This document shows, piece after piece, positions 8,225-15,375 of a DNA stretch of 64,000 nucleotides (its first letter is position 1; each line of letters starts with the position of its first letter). Below the pieces are notes generated by a model that was not told the origin of the DNA, searched no databases, and saw only the letters and a program-made list of their open reading frames with translations. A program made the position numbers and the translations under genes. Source of the DNA: Actinomycetes bacterium (lineage in GTDB: Bacteria; Actinomycetota; Actinomycetes; Mycobacteriales; Mycobacteriaceae); assembly GCA_023404955.1 (NCBI GenBank), contig JAEXZY010000121.1, positions 186,001-250,000 of the forward strand, given 5' to 3'.

Positions 8225-8659
8225 GTGTTCAATCGAAGGATGCTGAGCCTCGAGGAGATCTCCGACCGGCTGGAGATCCAGCAGTTGCTGGTCGACTATT
8301 CGACCGCGATCGACCAGAAACGCTTCGACGATCTGGATGACGTGTTCACGCCCGACGCGTACATCGACTACAGCGTCGCCGGCGGTATCGAGGGCCGCTT
8401 TCCCGAGGTCAAGGCGTGGTTGAAGGAGGTGCTGCCGAACTTCCCGATCTACTACCACATGCTGGGCAACGTCGACATCCGCGTGGACGGCGACACCGCG
8501 ACCTCACGCGCGATCTGCTTCAACCCCATGGTCATGGGCGGCGATGCCGGTCAGGTCTATTTCGTCGGGATCTGGTACGTCGACGAGTTCGTCCGTACCG
8601 AGCAGGGGTGGCGGATGAGCAAGCGCGTCGAGGAGAAGTGCTTCGACAAGCTGCTGTGA
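8225..8659 (+). CDS. SnoaL/NTF2-like protein
   Basis: A 144-residue (or 139 if the ATG at 8240 is used) single-domain protein of the NTF2-like superfamily, SnoaL_4 type. The N-terminal helix IQQLLVDYSTAIDQKRFDDLDDVFTPDA contains the conserved Tyr/Asp pattern of the fold, followed by the curved sheet (YYHMLGNVDIRVDGDTATSRA, WYVDEFVRTEQGWRMSKR). Members include isomerases, dehydratases and proteins without known reaction, and the function here is not known. It sits just upstream of rpsP, where Rv2910c sits in M. tuberculosis as I recall. It is divergent from the carboxypeptidase pair with a 30-base gap. Confidence 0.85.
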   Translation: MFNRRMLSLEEISDRLEIQQLLVDYSTAIDQKRFDDLDDVFTPDAYIDYSVAGGIEGRFPEVKAWLKEVLPNFPIYYHMLGNVDIRVDGDTATSRAICFNPMVMGGDAGQVYFVGIWYVDEFVRTEQGWRMSKRVEEKCFDKLL

Positions 8660-8660
8660 C

Positions 8661-8735
8661 GATTTCTGCTGGGCGCCTGCTCTCTGGCACAATGAGCGGC
8701 TGTCTGCCCGGGACTCTGGCCCCGCGGCGGTCACA
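8661..8735 (+). promoter_or_regulatory. rpsP promoter and 5' leader, shared with rplS
   Basis: GATTTC at 8661, TCTGGCACAAT at 8683-8693 and TGTCTG at 8701 are followed by ACTCTGG and CCCCGC. The same blocks in the same order and nearly the same spacing precede rplS at 12891-12965. CACAAT is the likely -10 hexamer, with transcription starting near 8700 and a leader of about 110 bases before the rpsP ATG. The blocks lie in the noncoding 8660-8811 interval. Confidence 0.6.
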
Positions 8736-8811
8736 CACGTAAGGCAAAACCGGATCAGGCAACCCGCCTGTATCGCCGAATTGCAGCGTGGCACCTCAGT
8801 AGGAGTAGTTC

Positions 8812-9321
8812 ATGGCTGTCAAGATCAAGCTCACCCGGATGGGCAAGATCCGCAATCCCCAGTACCGCATCATCGTCGCCGACGCGCGCACCCGCCGCGA
8901 CGGTCGCGCGATCGAGGTGATCGGCCGGTACCACCCCAAGGAAGACCCGAGCCTCATCGAGGTCGACTCCGAGCGCGCCCAGTACTGGCTGGGTGTGGGC
9001 GCTCAGCCGACCGAGCCTGTGCTCTCGCTGCTCAAGATCACCGGTGACTGGCAGAAGTTCAAGGGTCTGCCGGGCGCCGAGGGCACGCTGAAGCTCAAGG
9101 AGCCCAAGCCGTCCAAGCTCGACCTGTTCAACGCCGCGCTCGCCGAGGCCGAGGGTGGCCCGTCCACCGACGCCACCACGCCGAAGAAGAAGAAGGCGCC
9201 GGCCGCCAAGAAGGAGGCCTCCGACATCGAGGCCACCGCTGATCCGTCCGGATCGGCCGACAAGTCCGAGGCCGCGGCCGAGGGCGAGGACGCCACCGTC
9301 GCCGGCGCCACTGAAAGCTGA
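8812..9321 (+). CDS. rpsP: 30S ribosomal protein S16
   Basis: S16 binds 16S rRNA early in 30S assembly. The first ~115 residues match the family (VKIKLTRMGKIRNPQYRII, ADARTRRDGRAIEVIGRYHP). The remaining ~55 residues form a low-complexity tail rich in Lys, Ala and Glu (TTPKKKKAPAAKKEASD and on), making 169 residues against roughly 80-90 in most bacteria; such tails are usual in mycobacteria. The ATG has an AGGAG site with good spacing. It heads the operon rpsP-khpA-rimM-trmD, expressed from the promoter described just upstream. Confidence 0.97.
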   Translation: MAVKIKLTRMGKIRNPQYRIIVADARTRRDGRAIEVIGRYHPKEDPSLIEVDSERAQYWLGVGAQPTEPVLSLLKITGDWQKFKGLPGAEGTLKLKEPKPSKLDLFNAALAEAEGGPSTDATTPKKKKAPAAKKEASDIEATADPSGSADKSEAAAEGEDATVAGATES

Positions 9322-9329
9322 GCGACACC

Positions 9330-9572
9330 GTGAGTTCAGTCGTCGTCGACGCTGTCGAGCACCTGGTGCGCGGCATCGTCGACAACCCCGACGATGTTCG
9401 TGTCGACATGGTGACCAACCGCCGCGGGCGCACCGTCGAGGTGCACGTGCACCCCGATGACCTGGGCAAGGTCATCGGCCGGGGCGGCCGCACCGCGACC
9501 GCGCTGCGCACCCTGGTGGCCGGCATCGGCGGCCGCGGAATCCGCGTCGACGTGGTGGACACCGACCAGTAG
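9330..9572 (+). CDS. khpA: KH-domain RNA-binding protein KhpA
   Basis: An 80-residue single KH domain with the type II loop VIGRGGRTATALRTL (GxxG as GRGG near residues 51-54). KhpA proteins bind RNA, often with the Jag/KhpB partner, and affect cell division and envelope growth in Gram-positive bacteria. The GTG start lies eight bases after the rpsP stop. The stop codon abuts the ATG of rimM with no spacing, so the genes are translationally coupled. This placement between rpsP and rimM is conserved in actinobacteria. Confidence 0.93.
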   Translation: MSSVVVDAVEHLVRGIVDNPDDVRVDMVTNRRGRTVEVHVHPDDLGKVIGRGGRTATALRTLVAGIGGRGIRVDVVDTDQ

Positions 9573-10097
9573 ATGGACCTGGTTGTCGGGCGCGTGGTCA
9601 AGGCGCACGGCGTGACCGGCGAGATCGCCGTCGACGTGCGCACCGACGACCCGGAAGGCCGGTTCGTCCCCGGCGCCACCCTGCGCGGCCGTGCGCCGCG
9701 TGGGGGAGCCGAGCGCGACTATCAGGTCGAGTCGGTGCGCAGTCACGGGGATCGGCTCCTCATCCGGCTTGACGGTGTCTGTGACCGCGACGCCGCCGAC
9801 GCGCTGCGTGGCACGTTGTTCCTCGTCGATGCGGCATCTCTGCCGCCGATCGACGACCCCGACGAGTTCTACGACCACCAGCTCGAAGGGCTCACCGTCT
9901 CGACCGCCGACGGCATCGTCGTCGGCAGGATCGCCGAGGTGTTGCACACCGCCGCAGGCGAATTGCTGTCAGTGACGCGTGACGACGGCCGCGAGGTGCT
10001 CGTGCCGTTCGTGTCGGCGATCGTCGTGTCGGTGTCGCTGTCCGAAGATTCCGTGGTGATCGACCCGCCCGAGGGTCTTCTCGACCTGAGTGACTGA
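9573..10097 (+). CDS. rimM: Ribosome maturation factor RimM
   Basis: RimM (174 residues) assists maturation of the 30S head by contacting S19 and rRNA. The N-terminal RimM beta barrel starts VVGRVVKAHGVTGEIAVDV. The C-terminal PRC-like barrel contains EFYDHQLEGLTVSTADG and EVLVPFVSAIVVSVSL, ending IDPPEGLLDL as usual for the family. The ATG immediately follows the khpA stop. The next gene, trmD, starts 12 bases after its stop. Length and motifs are complete. Confidence 0.96.
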   Translation: MDLVVGRVVKAHGVTGEIAVDVRTDDPEGRFVPGATLRGRAPRGGAERDYQVESVRSHGDRLLIRLDGVCDRDAADALRGTLFLVDAASLPPIDDPDEFYDHQLEGLTVSTADGIVVGRIAEVLHTAAGELLSVTRDDGREVLVPFVSAIVVSVSLSEDSVVIDPPEGLLDLSD

Positions 10098-10109
10098 CGG
10101 AGAACCGGC

Positions 10110-10796
10110 ATGCGCATCGACGTGGTCTCGATCTTTCCGCAGTTTCTCGATCCGCTGAGGCAATCGCTGCCCGGGCGGGCGATCGACGCGGGCATCGTGA
10201 AGTTGGCGGTGCACGACCTGCGTCAGTGGACTCACGACGTCCACCGCTCGGTCGACGACGCCCCCTACGGCGGTGGACCGGGCATGGTGATGCGAGCCCC
10301 CGTGTGGGGGGAGGCTCTCGACGAGATCTGTTCTGCCGAAACTCTTCTCGTGGTCCCCAGCCCGGCCGGTCGGCTGTTCACGCAGAAGAGTGCCCAGCGC
10401 TGGACGGCTGAGAAGCATCTCGTCTTCGCGTGCGGCCGATACGAGGGCATCGACCAGCGCGTGATGGACGACGCGGCCCGACGGATGCGGGTCGAGGAGG
10501 TGTCGATCGGGGATTACGTGCTGCCCGGCGGGGAATCGGCGGCCGTGGTGATGATCGAGGCGGTCCTGCGGCTACTGCCCGAGGTGCTCGGCAATCCCGA
10601 GTCCCACCGCGACGACTCGCATTCCGAGTCGGTCGGCGGACTCCTCGAAGGGCCGAGCTACACCCGGCCTGCGACATGGCGCGGTCTCGAGGTGCCCGAG
10701 GTGCTGCGGTCCGGCGATCACGCGCGCATCGCCGCGTGGCGGCGAGAGCAGGGGCTCGAGCGCACTCGCGATCGCCGGCCCGATCTCCTGACCTGA
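10110..10796 (+). CDS. trmD: tRNA (guanine-N1)-methyltransferase TrmD
   Basis: TrmD methylates G37 at N1 next to the anticodon of tRNAs reading CUN, CCN and CGG, which prevents +1 frameshifts. The 228-residue sequence has the SPOUT fold start MRIDVVSIFPQFLDPL, substrate loop DAPYGGGPGMVM, and the knotted SAM site with CGRYEGIDQRV and SIGDYVLPGGE. The C-terminal domain has YTRPATWRGLEVPEVLRSGDH, where the catalytic Asp region of the family lies. It is the last gene of the rpsP operon and is followed by a hairpin shared with the convergent lipoprotein gene. Confidence 0.97.
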   Translation: MRIDVVSIFPQFLDPLRQSLPGRAIDAGIVKLAVHDLRQWTHDVHRSVDDAPYGGGPGMVMRAPVWGEALDEICSAETLLVVPSPAGRLFTQKSAQRWTAEKHLVFACGRYEGIDQRVMDDAARRMRVEEVSIGDYVLPGGESAAVVMIEAVLRLLPEVLGNPESHRDDSHSESVGGLLEGPSYTRPATWRGLEVPEVLRSGDHARIAAWRREQGLERTRDRRPDLLT

Positions 10797-10798
10797 CA

Positions 10799-10819
10799 GG
10801 CGGTTTCGCAGAACCCGCC
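10799..10819. terminator. Hairpin between trmD and the convergent lipoprotein gene
   Basis: GGCGGTT and AACCCGCC form an inverted repeat with one bulge and a six-base loop in the 27-base gap between two convergent stop codons. It can serve transcripts from both sides. No T-run follows. Confidence 0.5.
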
Positions 10820-10823
10820 CGTT

Positions 10824-11741
10824 CTAGATCCTGCCGCCGGGGAACATCGTCTTGACGGCCTGCGTCATGTCGGAGCGTGCGCCGGCCTCACTGGTCGGAT
10901 CGAGCGAGCCGATGGCCATGATGTATCGCCGGTCGGCCCCGATCACGCCGGTCGACACATGGAGTTGGTTGCCGCCGTTCCAGCAGCAGAACCAGCCCTG
11001 CTTGACGGCCACCGGCTCGGCGTAGAGGCCCTCGGGGATGCCGAACCGTTGCGGATATCCGTCGGTGCCGGTGGGAGTGGACTGCGCGAGGTCGCCGAGG
11101 ATCACATCGGCCTGCTCGCGAGGTAACCCACCGCTGCCGTCGAGCAGTTTGGCGTAGTACTGCACCAGGTCACGCGCGGTGCTCTGCGTGACGTCCCAAT
11201 GTCCGTTGTAGGGCGCGGTGGTACCGGTCAACCCGTAACGCGCCACCACGCGCCCGATGATCGCGTTGCCGCCGCTGCGGTCCCAAAAGGTCTGTGCGGC
11301 ACTGTCATCGGAAGAGCGAAGCATGATGTCGAGGCGCTGACGGTCACCCGGCGACAGGGTCGTCTTCCCCTGTGCCACCTGCAGCAGCAGGTCGTCGGCG
11401 ATGAACAACTTCACCACAGAGGCAATCGGAAACGCCTTCTCATCTCCGTTGGACACCACCTGCCCTGTGGTGCGATCCATCACGACGGCCCTGATGTCGG
11501 CACCGGTCGACGACGCGTCAGCGGTGGCCTGCTGCATGCGGGTGTCGAGACCACCGAGTCCAGCCGACGGTGGCGCTGGGGGAGCGGCCGGGAGCGGGAC
11601 CGAGTTGCTCTGGGGTGCCACCGCAGACGACTGGGTCCGCACGGGTTCGGTGGGGTTCGACTGACAGCCGGCGGCGACCACCACGGCGGCGCACGCCACG
11701 GATGCGGTCACGGCGAAGCGACGCGGGAACCGGCTCTGCAT
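10824..11741 (-). CDS. lppW: Beta-lactamase-fold lipoprotein, LppW type, copy 1
   Basis: A 305-residue exported lipoprotein with a serine beta-lactamase/penicillin-binding fold. The signal peptide ends VVVAAGC, with Cys the lipidation site. Motifs are SxxK as SVVKLFIADDLL, SSDDSAAQ at the SDN position, and a KQGW(F)CCWNGG stretch in place of KTG, so the usual third catalytic motif is altered. Hydrolysis of beta-lactams is therefore doubtful and the role is unknown, likely at the cell wall. I choose the ATG at 11741 because AGGAG precedes it; an earlier ATG at 11762 overlaps the upstream stop. M. tuberculosis has a single lppW between trmD and rplS as I recall. Confidence 0.82.
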   Translation of the reverse strand: MQSRFPRRFAVTASVACAAVVVAAGCQSNPTEPVRTQSSAVAPQSNSVPLPAAPPAPPSAGLGGLDTRMQQATADASSTGADIRAVVMDRTTGQVVSNGDEKAFPIASVVKLFIADDLLLQVAQGKTTLSPGDRQRLDIMLRSSDDSAAQTFWDRSGGNAIIGRVVARYGLTGTTAPYNGHWDVTQSTARDLVQYYAKLLDGSGGLPREQADVILGDLAQSTPTGTDGYPQRFGIPEGLYAEPVAVKQGWFCCWNGGNQLHVSTGVIGADRRYIMAIGSLDPTSEAGARSDMTQAVKTMFPGGRI

Positions 11742-11758
11742 GTTTCTCCTAGGGTGGG

Positions 11759-12700
11759 TCATATCCGGCCGTCCGGGAACATCATCCGGACCGCATCGGT
11801 GATGGTCTTGCGGGCGGTGGCGGCATCACTGGACTGCATCGAGCCGATGGCCATCACGTAGCGCCGGTCGGGGCCGATCACGCCGGTGGACAGATGCATC
11901 CAGTTCGAATTCACGCAACACATCCAGCCCTGCTTGACGGCGACCCGGTCGCCGGGCAGCCCTTCGGGAATGCCGAATCGCTGGGGGTAGACCCCGCCGG
12001 GCACCATGCCGTCGGGAGCGGTGGGCGTCGATGCGGCGAGGTTCGACAGGATGACGCTCGCCTGTTCGCCGGGCAGCCCGCCGGTCCCGGCGAGCAGCTT
12101 GTCGTAGTAGCGCACCAGATCGGTGGCCGTGCTCATGGTGTTGAACCACCGCCCGTTGGTGGGAGGCCGCGTCGAGGTGAGGCCATACCGGGCCACCACG
12201 CGGTTGATGATCGCGCTGCCGCCGCTGCGGTTCCAGAACACCTCGGCCGCGCTGTCATCGGAGGACCGCAGCATGATGTCGAGCAGGTCGCGGTCATCTG
12301 CCGACAGCGTGGTCTGCCCCTTGGCCACCTGCAGCAGAAGGTCGTCGGCGATGAACAGTTTCACCACCGAGGCGATCGCCATCGGACGGTCGTTGCCGTT
12401 GGTCACGAGTTCGCCGGTGTTGCGGTCCAGCACCGCGGCGCTGATGTCGGCCCCGTCGGCGGCCGCGGTGGCAGTCGCCTGCCGCTCCCGGTCGGCGAGA
12501 CCGCGGAACGCAGCGGCGGGTTGACCCGCGGGCTGCTCTGGAATCGCTTCGTCGGCGCCCGCCGGAGCGATCACCGTCAGTTGCGGACCGTCGGGGTGCG
12601 CCCTCGAGCCGTACACCTCGGCCTGACAGCCACCCAAGGCGACGGTCACCACGCCCAGGCCAACTGCGGTCTTGGCCAACCGCCACGGCCGCGGTCGCAT
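11759..12700 (-). CDS. Beta-lactamase-fold lipoprotein, LppW type, copy 2
   Basis: A 313-residue paralogue of the downstream gene. The signal peptide reads MRPRPWRLAKTAVGLG and ends in the lipobox ALGGC, a better match than copy 1. SVVKLFIADDLL (SxxK), RSSDDSAAEVFWNRSGG and KQGWMCCVNSNW are shared nearly unchanged with copy 1, so the same unusual third motif is present. The open frame extends upstream to 12994, but the ATG at 12700 has an AGGAGG site eight bases before it and gives a proper signal peptide. The stop overlaps or abuts the start region of copy 1, so the two are probably one operon and a tandem duplication. Confidence 0.85.
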   Translation of the reverse strand: MRPRPWRLAKTAVGLGVVTVALGGCQAEVYGSRAHPDGPQLTVIAPAGADEAIPEQPAGQPAAAFRGLADRERQATATAAADGADISAAVLDRNTGELVTNGNDRPMAIASVVKLFIADDLLLQVAKGQTTLSADDRDLLDIMLRSSDDSAAEVFWNRSGGSAIINRVVARYGLTSTRPPTNGRWFNTMSTATDLVRYYDKLLAGTGGLPGEQASVILSNLAASTPTAPDGMVPGGVYPQRFGIPEGLPGDRVAVKQGWMCCVNSNWMHLSTGVIGPDRRYVMAIGSMQSSDAATARKTITDAVRMMFPDGRI

Positions 12701-12845
12701 CGCTCGTCCTCCTGAAGTGGCCCTATCCTGATGCCTGGAACGGGCCGGCGCTCGGCACACCCGTGCCGTCCAGGGTAACGGCTGTGTAGCCGCTGGGCAT
12801 TGGATGGCAAGCCGCCCCCGGGGCTGCGTCACTTGCTTGTCACCG

Positions 12846-12884
12846 GCCCGCCCACCGCCCGTCGTCTGCCCGCCCACCGCCCGT
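12846..12884. repeat. 17-bp direct repeat, period 22
   Basis: GCCCGCCCACCGCCCGT occurs at 12846-12862 and again exactly at 12868-12884. The centre-to-centre distance of 22 bp is about two helical turns, and the second copy ends seven bases before the conserved GATTTC of the rplS promoter. Two protein sites on one DNA face are possible. Confidence 0.75.
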
Positions 12885-12890
12885 GACGCC

Positions 12891-12975
12891 GATTTCGGAG
12901 ATCGGGGCTCCGTCTGGCACAATTGGGCAGTTGTCTGTGCACGGCCGGTACTCCGTGGCCCCGCTGCACGACAGG
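12891..12975 (+). promoter_or_regulatory. rplS promoter and leader, homologous to that of rpsP
   Basis: GATTTC at 12891 and CACAAT at 12918 are 27 bases apart, exactly as upstream of rpsP. TCTGGCACAAT, TGTCTG and ACTCCGTGGCCCCGC follow in the same order. GGCC at about 12943 can pair with GGCC about ten bases on to form a small stem early in the RNA. Transcription would start near 12930, giving a leader of about 125 bases. Confidence 0.6.
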
Positions 12976-13056
12976 CCCCAGACGCCCGAACCACCAGGCT
13001 CTGAGCGCGTCACCGCGACGCCGCCAGCAGCCGCCGACACCGAGGAAGTGTGACCG

Positions 13057-13398
13057 ATGAACACGCTGGATTTCGTCGACCAGACGTCGCTGCGCGACGA
13101 TGTCCCGGATTTCGGTCCCGGTGACACCATCAACGTCCACGTGAAGGTCATCGAGGGCTCCAAGGAGCGCATCCAGGTCTTCAAGGGTGCTGTGATCCGG
13201 CGCCAGGGCGGCGGCGTCCGCGAGACGTTCACCGTCCGCAAGGAGAGCTACGGCGTCGGCGTGGAGCGCACCTTCCCCGTGCATTCCCCCAACATCGACC
13301 ACATCGACGTCGTCACCCGCGGTGACGTGCGCCGGGCCAAGCTCTACTACCTGCGCGAACTGCGCGGCAAGAAGGCGAAGATCAAGGAGAAGCGCTGA
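13057..13398 (+). CDS. rplS: 50S ribosomal protein L19
   Basis: L19 sits at the 30S-50S interface of the 50S subunit. The 113-residue sequence matches the family throughout (MNTLDFVDQTSLRDDVPDF, VKVIEGSKERIQVFKGAVI, RKESYGVGVERTFPVHSP, RGDVRRAKLYYLRELRGKK). The ATG follows GAGGAAG with good spacing. lepB starts 60 bases downstream from its own promoter, although read-through is likely. The upstream leader resembles that of rpsP. Confidence 0.97.
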   Translation: MNTLDFVDQTSLRDDVPDFGPGDTINVHVKVIEGSKERIQVFKGAVIRRQGGGVRETFTVRKESYGVGVERTFPVHSPNIDHIDVVTRGDVRRAKLYYLRELRGKKAKIKEKR

Positions 13399-13446
13399 CA
13401 CCGCTTCACCGGACCGTGCTAGCCGCGGCTCCGAGCCGGCCCTGGC

Positions 13447-13458
13447 TACGCTGATCTC
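13447..13458 (+). promoter_or_regulatory. Leaderless promoter of lepB
   Basis: TACGCT at 13447-13452 fits TANNNT and lies six bases before the GTG of lepB. There is no ribosome binding site, so an internal leaderless start inside the rplS-lepB unit is likely. Confidence 0.5.
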
Positions 13459-14280
13459 GTGACCGGACCCAGGGACACCCCCGAGACCGACGACCCGTCC
13501 GCCGACGAGACGCTCGATCCCCCGGAGTCCGCCGAGGACAAGCCGGAGAAGAAGAAGCGCGGAGCGCTGCGCGAAGCGGCGATCCTGATCACCGTCGCGG
13601 TGGTCCTCTACTACGTCATGCTGACGTTCATCGCGCGGCCCTACCTGATCCCGTCCGAATCGATGGAGCCGACTCTGCACGGCTGCAACGGGTGCGTCGG
13701 CGACCGCATCATGGTCGACAAGCTCACCTACCGGTTCTCCGAACCGGAGCCCGGTGACGTCATCGTCTTCAAGGGCCCGCCCAACTGGAGCATCGGCTAT
13801 CAGTCGATCCGCTCTGACAATCCGGCGATCCGCACCGTGCAGAACGCACTCTCGTTCATCGGTTTCGTCCCGCCGGATGAGAACGACTTGGTGAAGCGCA
13901 TCATCGCGGTCGGTGGACAAACCGTCGAATGCCGGGTGACCACGGGCCTGACTGTGGACGGCAAGAAGCTCGACGAGCCCTACCTCGATCCGACCACCAT
14001 GAACGCCGACCCGGCGGTGTACCCCTGCCTGGGCAACGAGTTCGGGCCGGTGAAGGTACCCGAGGGCAGGCTGTGGGTGATGGGCGACAACCGTACCCAC
14101 TCGGCGGATTCACGCGCGCACTGCTCGAATGAGCCGGCCGACGTGCAGCGAGGTCTGCTGTGCACCGGCGATCCGGTGGCGGGCACCATCCCGGTCGGCA
14201 ACGTGATCGGCAAGGCTCGCTTCATCGCCTGGCCGCCGTCGCGGTGGGGCGGCGTGAGCTCGGTGAATCCGCAGAGCTAG
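13459..14280 (+). CDS. lepB: Signal peptidase I
   Basis: LepB removes Sec and Tat signal peptides on the outer face of the membrane. The 273-residue protein starts with about 35 acidic, charged residues (TPETDDPSADETLDPPESA) and one membrane segment (AAILITVAVVLYYVMLTFI). The catalytic Ser is in PSESMEPT (Ser68 by my count), and the general-base Lys is in LVKRIIAVGGQ (Lys146). Box E is seen as MGDNRTHSADSR. A pair of cysteines in GCNGCVGD is unusual. The GTG start is placed by the leaderless promoter just before it. It lies between rplS and rnhB as in other mycobacteria. Confidence 0.96.
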   Translation: MTGPRDTPETDDPSADETLDPPESAEDKPEKKKRGALREAAILITVAVVLYYVMLTFIARPYLIPSESMEPTLHGCNGCVGDRIMVDKLTYRFSEPEPGDVIVFKGPPNWSIGYQSIRSDNPAIRTVQNALSFIGFVPPDENDLVKRIIAVGGQTVECRVTTGLTVDGKKLDEPYLDPTTMNADPAVYPCLGNEFGPVKVPEGRLWVMGDNRTHSADSRAHCSNEPADVQRGLLCTGDPVAGTIPVGNVIGKARFIAWPPSRWGGVSSVNPQS

Positions 14281-14294
14281 CAGGAGGCTCGACA

Positions 14295-15032
14295 GTGCCG
14301 GCGTGGCCTCCGAGAATGGTGATCCGCAGGTCGTCTGGTCTGCGCACCTTGGAATCGGCGCTGTACCGGGCCGGGCTCGGTCCGGTGGCCGGCGTGGACG
14401 AGGTGGGCCGAGGCGCATGCGCAGGCCCGTTGGTGGTGGCGGCCTGCGTGCTCGGGCCCAACCGCATGGAGAGCCTCGCTGCGCTCGACGATTCGAAGAA
14501 GCTCGGCGAGGCCGAGCGTGAGCGGCTCTTCCCGCTGATCAAGCGGTATGCGCTGGCGTACCACGTGGTGTTCATCGAGTCCATCGAGGTCGACCGCCGC
14601 GGCGTGCACGTGGCGAACATCGAGGGGATGCGACGGGCGGTGGCCGGCCTGCCGGTGCGTCCTGGGTACGTGTTGAGCGACGGTTTCCGGGTGCCGGGAC
14701 TGCCGACGCCGTCGCTCCCGGTGATCGGTGGGGATGCCGCGGCCGCGTGCATCGCGGCGGCCAGCGTGCTGGCCAAAGTCAGCCGCGACCGGCTGATGGT
14801 CGCGATGGAAGACGAGCATCCCGGCTACGGTTTCGCCGAGCACAAGGGGTACAGCACGCGGGCCCACGGGGCGGCGCTGGCGCGGCTGGGGCCGTCGGCG
14901 CAGCACCGCTATTCGTTCATCAATGTGAGACGCCTCGTCGTCGGGGAACCCAATGGGCAGGTCGACGATGATGGCCGAGACGATTTTGACAGGATGAGTT
15001 CACTGGGTTCAGTGGACTCGGGAGTTGTATGA
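14295..15032 (+). CDS. rnhB: Ribonuclease HII
   Basis: RNase HII cuts the RNA strand of RNA-DNA hybrids and removes single ribonucleotides from DNA. The 245-residue product has the catalytic start GVDEVGRGACAGPLV (Asp and Glu of the DEXK-type site), LDDSKKL, VLSDGFRVPG and KVSRDRLMVAME. I choose the GTG at 14295 because AGGAGG lies seven bases before it and the N-terminus then reads MPAWPPRMVIRRSSGLRTLE, like mycobacterial homologues. The frame is open further upstream inside lepB, but that part is not homologous. The C-terminal ~40 residues are acidic and variable. Confidence 0.95.
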   Translation: MPAWPPRMVIRRSSGLRTLESALYRAGLGPVAGVDEVGRGACAGPLVVAACVLGPNRMESLAALDDSKKLGEAERERLFPLIKRYALAYHVVFIESIEVDRRGVHVANIEGMRRAVAGLPVRPGYVLSDGFRVPGLPTPSLPVIGGDAAAACIAAASVLAKVSRDRLMVAMEDEHPGYGFAEHKGYSTRAHGAALARLGPSAQHRYSFINVRRLVVGEPNGQVDDDGRDDFDRMSSLGSVDSGVV

Positions 15033-15056
15033 CCTACGCGAAGGACAGCTGAGCCG

Positions 15057-15362
15057 ATGAGTGCCGAAGATCTCGAGAAGTACGAAACCGAGATGGAGCT
15101 CTCGCTCTACCGTGAGTACAAGGACATCGTCGGGCAGTTCAGCTACGTCGTGGAAACGGAGCGACGGTTCTACCTGGCCAACAGCGTCGAGATGGTGCCC
15201 CGCAACGCCGACGGTGAGGTCTATTTCGAGCTGCGCCTCGGCGATGCCTGGGTGTGGGACATGTACCGGCCCGCGCGCTTCGTCAAACAGGTGCGGGTGA
15301 TCACCTTCAAAGACGTCAACATCGAAGAGGTCGACAAGCCGGAGCTGCGGCTTCCGGAGTAG
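15057..15362 (+). CDS. DUF2469 family protein
   Basis: A 101-residue acidic, conserved actinobacterial protein of unknown role (MSAEDLEKYETEMELSLYREY, YVVETERRFYLANSVEMVPR, WVWDMYRPARFVKQVRVIT). It has no signal peptide or membrane segment. It follows rnhB by 24 bases, as Rv2901c follows rnhB in M. tuberculosis. The conserved neighbourhood suggests cotranscription with rnhB, but nothing in the sequence indicates an activity. Confidence 0.9.
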   Translation: MSAEDLEKYETEMELSLYREYKDIVGQFSYVVETERRFYLANSVEMVPRNADGEVYFELRLGDAWVWDMYRPARFVKQVRVITFKDVNIEEVDKPELRLPE

Positions 15363-15375
15363 GGACAGCGCAAGC

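Larger units (their letters stand above)
12701..13056 (+). other. 356-base intergenic region upstream of rplS
   Basis: No gene was found here. The region holds the promoters of two divergent units: lipoprotein copy 2 on the left and rplS on the right. It contains a 17-bp direct repeat (12846-12884) and the promoter and leader shared with rpsP (12891-12975), listed separately. The part from 12701 to 12845 shows nothing further that I can name. Confidence 0.7.
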
